64,000 nt of DNA from Solibacillus faecavium (GTDB lineage Bacteria > Bacillota > Bacilli > Bacillales_A > Planococcaceae), in assembly GCF_014836905.1 (NCBI RefSeq), contig NZ_JACSPZ010000002.1:1-64000 (forward strand), in the 5' to 3' direction. The notes under the pieces are model-generated. The model searched no databases and was not told the origin of the DNA. It saw only the letters and a list, made by a program, of their open reading frames with translations. Below are positions 61,648 to 64,000 of the stretch, piece by piece; the first letter of the stretch is position 1; every line of letters starts with the position of its first letter. The position numbers and the translations under genes were made by a program.

Positions 61648-62259
61648 ATGAAAAAGAAAAACATAATACTCGCATTTGTACTCGTAATCGCTACAGTACT
61701 TTCTGCTTGCAGTAATTATCAATTTAAGCCAACAACAAGTTTCGAAATTTCCGATTTTACAATGACCGATCACCGCAATGAAGAAGTGACACTTGATAGT
61801 TTAAAAGGGGAACCATGGCTTGCAATGTTTATCTTTACAAGCTGCACAACAATTTGTTCACCAATGACTCAAAATATGAAACTAGTACAGGATGAAATCG
61901 AAAAGAAGGGGCTTGAGCAATATAAAATTGTCGCCTTCTCCGTAGACCCTGACTACGATACACCAGAGCGCTTAACGGAATACTTAAGCCGCCATAACCC
62001 GTTAAATGAATCGAAATGGCATATGCTTACGGGATACGACCAGAAATTTATCGAGCAGCTCGCAATCAATTCATTCAAAACCCCGGTTAGAGCAAGCGTA
62101 ACCGATAATCAAGTCATCCACGCCGATACATTTTTCCTAGTCGATGAAAAAGGAGTAGCCGTCAAAAACTATTCCGGTACAGGTCAGGGAACTGACGGCG
62201 TACAATATGAGACAATTGCTAGCGATATGGAAGCATTAATTAATGAACGATTAAAATAA
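61648..62259 (+). CDS. Sco1/SenC copper chaperone lipoprotein
   Basis: A 203-residue thioredoxin-fold lipoprotein. The signal peptide ends in LSAC. Copper ligands are the CTTIC pair (CxxxC) and the His in VIHADTFFL. It resembles Bacillus YpmQ and should deliver copper to the CuA centre of cytochrome c oxidase outside the membrane. Confidence 0.87.
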   Translation: MKKKNIILAFVLVIATVLSACSNYQFKPTTSFEISDFTMTDHRNEEVTLDSLKGEPWLAMFIFTSCTTICSPMTQNMKLVQDEIEKKGLEQYKIVAFSVDPDYDTPERLTEYLSRHNPLNESKWHMLTGYDQKFIEQLAINSFKTPVRASVTDNQVIHADTFFLVDEKGVAVKNYSGTGQGTDGVQYETIASDMEALINERLK

Positions 62260-62278
62260 TAACAGGTTTAAGTTTGAG

Positions 62279-62316
62279 CTCACTAAAGGGGGAAATGCTT
62301 TTAGTGAGTTTTTTTG
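62279..62316 (+). terminator. terminator of the sco gene
   Basis: CTCACTAAA (62279-62287) pairs with TTTAGTGAG (62300-62308), followed by T7. Confidence 0.8.
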
Positions 62317-62347
62317 TGGTTTTGAAGCGGGTGTGAGGTTGGGCCGG

Positions 62348-62605
62348 GGTTATTAGCAGATTTTTTATTTTATTAGAAAAACAGGGAGATATATTCGAAA
62401 TAACCGAGCCCATTTCAGCGGCGATCTGAGATATTAGCAGATTTTTCATTTTATTAGCATATCGGAGCAACTTATTAGCAAATCAGGTTGCTTTATTAGT
62501 AAATTTCGCAGGATATTAGAAGAACTCAAGAATATATTAGAAAACCCCAGTTTTATTAGCACATTTTAAAATTTATTAGAACATTTCGATATGATATTAG
62601 AAAAA
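62348..62605. repeat. 20-21-bp-phased TATTAG array (array C)
   Basis: Thirteen copies of a TATTAGAA/TATTAGCA word. The core TTAG (variants TTCG, TTCA) begins at 62353, 62373, 62394, 62414, 62434, 62454, 62475, 62496, 62516, 62537, 62556, 62576 and 62597: intervals 19-21 bp, mean about 20.3. Because they are not multiples of three, no reading frame can explain the period. Sequence between words is not conserved. It separates the convergent sco and HIT genes. Confidence 0.85.
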
Positions 62606-62646
62606 ATTTTCGCTCGTGGATGAATGAAAAGTATCAGGCAGTTGAA

Positions 62647-63133
62647 TTATTTATTTAACTCCTCGGTAAGATTGCGGATTGCTTCCATAACTTTTTCAAC
62701 ATTTCCTTTATCATTCATTTTATTTCTAGCGTGAAGTAATACTGGCCGAACTGACTCTACTGAACGTCCGAATTCATACATCCATTCATATCTCGGCACC
62801 ATCCAAGTATGGAAATGGTGGGTAGTGTCTTCGTTATAAAAATAATAGACATATTCGATTCCTAAAACGTCTCTTTGTGCTTTTCTTATCCTTGCTAAAA
62901 TATTTATGTAATCTAATCTTTCCACCTCGGTTAATTCATCTAAACATTTAATATGTCTTTTAGAAGCTAAAATTATTAATCCTCTAATTGGATAAGCTAC
63001 ATCTTGATGAGCATGAAAATACGGTGTTTCAACAACCACACCGCCTTCAGGTTCAACTAACCCGCTTGTTATTGCACAACTAAGACATTCAACTTCTACG
63101 GTTTCCCCATTTGGATAAGGTGATTTTTCTCAA
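62647..63133 (-). pseudogene. HIT-family protein with an apparent one-base frameshift
   Basis: The open frame from GTG 63039 gives 130 residues of a HIT hydrolase including HHFHTW. However, the same frame continues upstream with typical HIT sequence (PYPNGETVEVECLSCAITSGLVEPEGG, with the CxxC zinc pair) until TGA, with no start codon. A TTG at 63133 with GGGGG 8 bases upstream is in another frame; removing one A from the A5 run (63128-63124) joins it. So the gene is frameshifted near codon 3, by mutation or by a homopolymer sequencing error. Confidence 0.65.
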
Positions 63134-63275
63134 GTGTTTTTCCCCCGAACTAATTTTAAATACCAGCTTTATCCATTATAAAAGTAAATCCAATTTTTCC
63201 ACAAATAAATTACGAAAATTTTAAAAATATAATCCCAATATAAGGTAAACTAAATGTAAACAGGAGGGGTTTTGT

Positions 63276-63806
63276 ATGCAAATTAGGCAGGCTCAGTTAA
63301 AGGATGCTGCGGGGATCGCTAAAGTCCATGTCGATAGTTGGCGGACGACATATAAAGGAATTATTCCGGATGAATATTTGGATGGGCTATCTTATGAACA
63401 AAGAGAAGAACTGTGGAAGAGAAATATGGCAGCTCCCGATAATTACATAGTTGTTGCCGAAAATAGTGATGGGCACATTGTTGGCTTTGCTACTGCAGGG
63501 AAAAGAGATGAAAATCAAAATGAGAATGCAGCAGATTTAACTTCTATTTACCTGTTTGCCGATATGCAAGGTTACGGCATCGGGAAAATGCTTATGAAAG
63601 AGCTATTTATCTATTTCACTCAAAACGGTTATGAAAAGATATTTGTGGAAGTGCTAAAGGATAATAAAACCCGCCATTTTTATGAATATTACGGCGCTCA
63701 ACTAGTAAAGGAAGTCCAAATCAAAATAGGCGGCAAAGTAATTGATGAGCTAGTTTATGAGTGGGAAAGTGCTGGGAAAGTACTAGAAAAACTATCGATC
63801 TCCTAA
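63276..63806 (+). CDS. GNAT-family acetyltransferase
   Basis: A 176-residue GNAT. N-terminal IRQAQLKDAAGIAKVHVDSWRTTYKGIIPDEYL is a common subfamily opening; the CoA loop is DMQGYGIGKMLM and the end is NKTRHFYEYYGAQLV. ATG 63276 follows AGGAGGGG. Acceptor unknown. Confidence 0.85.
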   Translation: MQIRQAQLKDAAGIAKVHVDSWRTTYKGIIPDEYLDGLSYEQREELWKRNMAAPDNYIVVAENSDGHIVGFATAGKRDENQNENAADLTSIYLFADMQGYGIGKMLMKELFIYFTQNGYEKIFVEVLKDNKTRHFYEYYGAQLVKEVQIKIGGKVIDELVYEWESAGKVLEKLSIS

Positions 63807-63839
63807 CACCAGATTTATCAGGAAATGATGTGATAAAAT

Positions 63840-64000
63840 ATGTGGCAAATCAAACAAGAGCAGGATATTGGTCTATCTACATTAATGGATGAATTAAGGC
63901 TTCAATTGGAAGAGGTAAAGCCTCGTATTGAAAAAAAGGCATTTCATGAATTATTTATTCTAGAAAAAGATGATGAAATCGTGGGGCTCTCGCTAAGTTG
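63840..64000 (+). CDS. partial CDS at window end, possibly another GNAT
   Basis: Starts at ATG 63840 and remains open to the end (53 residues). HELFILEKDDEIVGLSLS resembles the beta2-beta3 segment of a GNAT. Truncated by the window edge, so the family is uncertain. It begins 33 bases after the preceding GNAT gene. Confidence 0.45.
   Translation, partial: MWQIKQEQDIGLSTLMDELRLQLEEVKPRIEKKAFHELFILEKDDEIVGLSLS

Overview
The window looks like a chromosomal segment of a low-GC Gram-positive of the Planococcaceae (Solibacillus/Lysinibacillus-like). Coding sequence is AT-rich, Shine-Dalgarno sites are strong (AGGAGG type), TTG and GTG starts are common, and several blocks match Bacillus gene order: an opuC-type transporter, ccdA-yneI-yneJ with a yneK-like gene facing them, yjlC-ndh, and hrtBA-hssRS. 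This assignment is inference from gene content. I saw no rRNA, tRNA, insertion sequence, prophage or CRISPR array.

Layout. 0-10 kb: a short-chain dehydrogenase, two small membrane proteins, a polar amino-acid ABC importer (2321-4562), a four-gene betaine/choline-type osmoprotectant importer (4801-8247) and an aldehyde dehydrogenase. 10.5-13 kb: an HD-GYP membrane phosphodiesterase, an overlapping 22-residue CWWC peptide gene, a terminator, and a PqqD-like/M50 membrane metalloprotease; together these look like an uncharacterised peptide-processing locus. 13-24.5 kb: a winged-helix protein, an erythromycin-esterase-like enzyme, a CopC protein, a chemoreceptor, a heterodimeric ABC exporter, RarD and a VanY-type carboxypeptidase. 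24.5-27.2 kb: an arsenic operon arsR-arsI-arsB-arsC with three matching palindromic operators. 28-30.5 kb: an ECF sigma factor with its own ECF-type promoter, and an anti-sigma protein carrying a degenerate LCP domain. 30.6-35.5 kb: a gluzincin and a haem-sensing/efflux cluster (hrtB-hrtA-hssR-hssS, minus strand) preceded by an HssR-type direct repeat. 35.6-45.9 kb: accessory genes (acetyltransferases, small membrane proteins, a second ECF sigma/anti-sigma pair, an ankyrin protein, a methyltransferase) mixed with decayed genes, two of them interrupted by single in-frame stops. 46-54 kb: nadR-pnuC, a YqhV-like protein, an MFS exporter, a LysE-type exporter, a glyoxalase, a GNAT, and DUF1641-NDH-2. 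54-64 kb: a TPR protein with a possible degenerate GGDEF domain, a candidate structured RNA, a CBS protein, a GIY-YIG protein, the ccd cluster, the DUF1659-DUF2922-YvrJ trio, a Sco1 copper chaperone, a HIT gene with an apparent one-base frameshift, and acetyltransferases.

The most unusual large-scale signal is a set of intergenic repeat arrays. Three arrays (13.9, 22.2 and 62.4 kb) repeat a short word (TATTAG or TATTCGCC) every 19-21 bp, mostly 21. Four copies (one partial and inverted) of a different roughly 190-bp element (23.4, 36.8, 45.9 and 50.7 kb) place AATA/TATT half-sites at intervals of about 20, 30 and 40 bp. All these spacings are close to whole turns of the DNA helix. I do not recognise either as a named repeat family.
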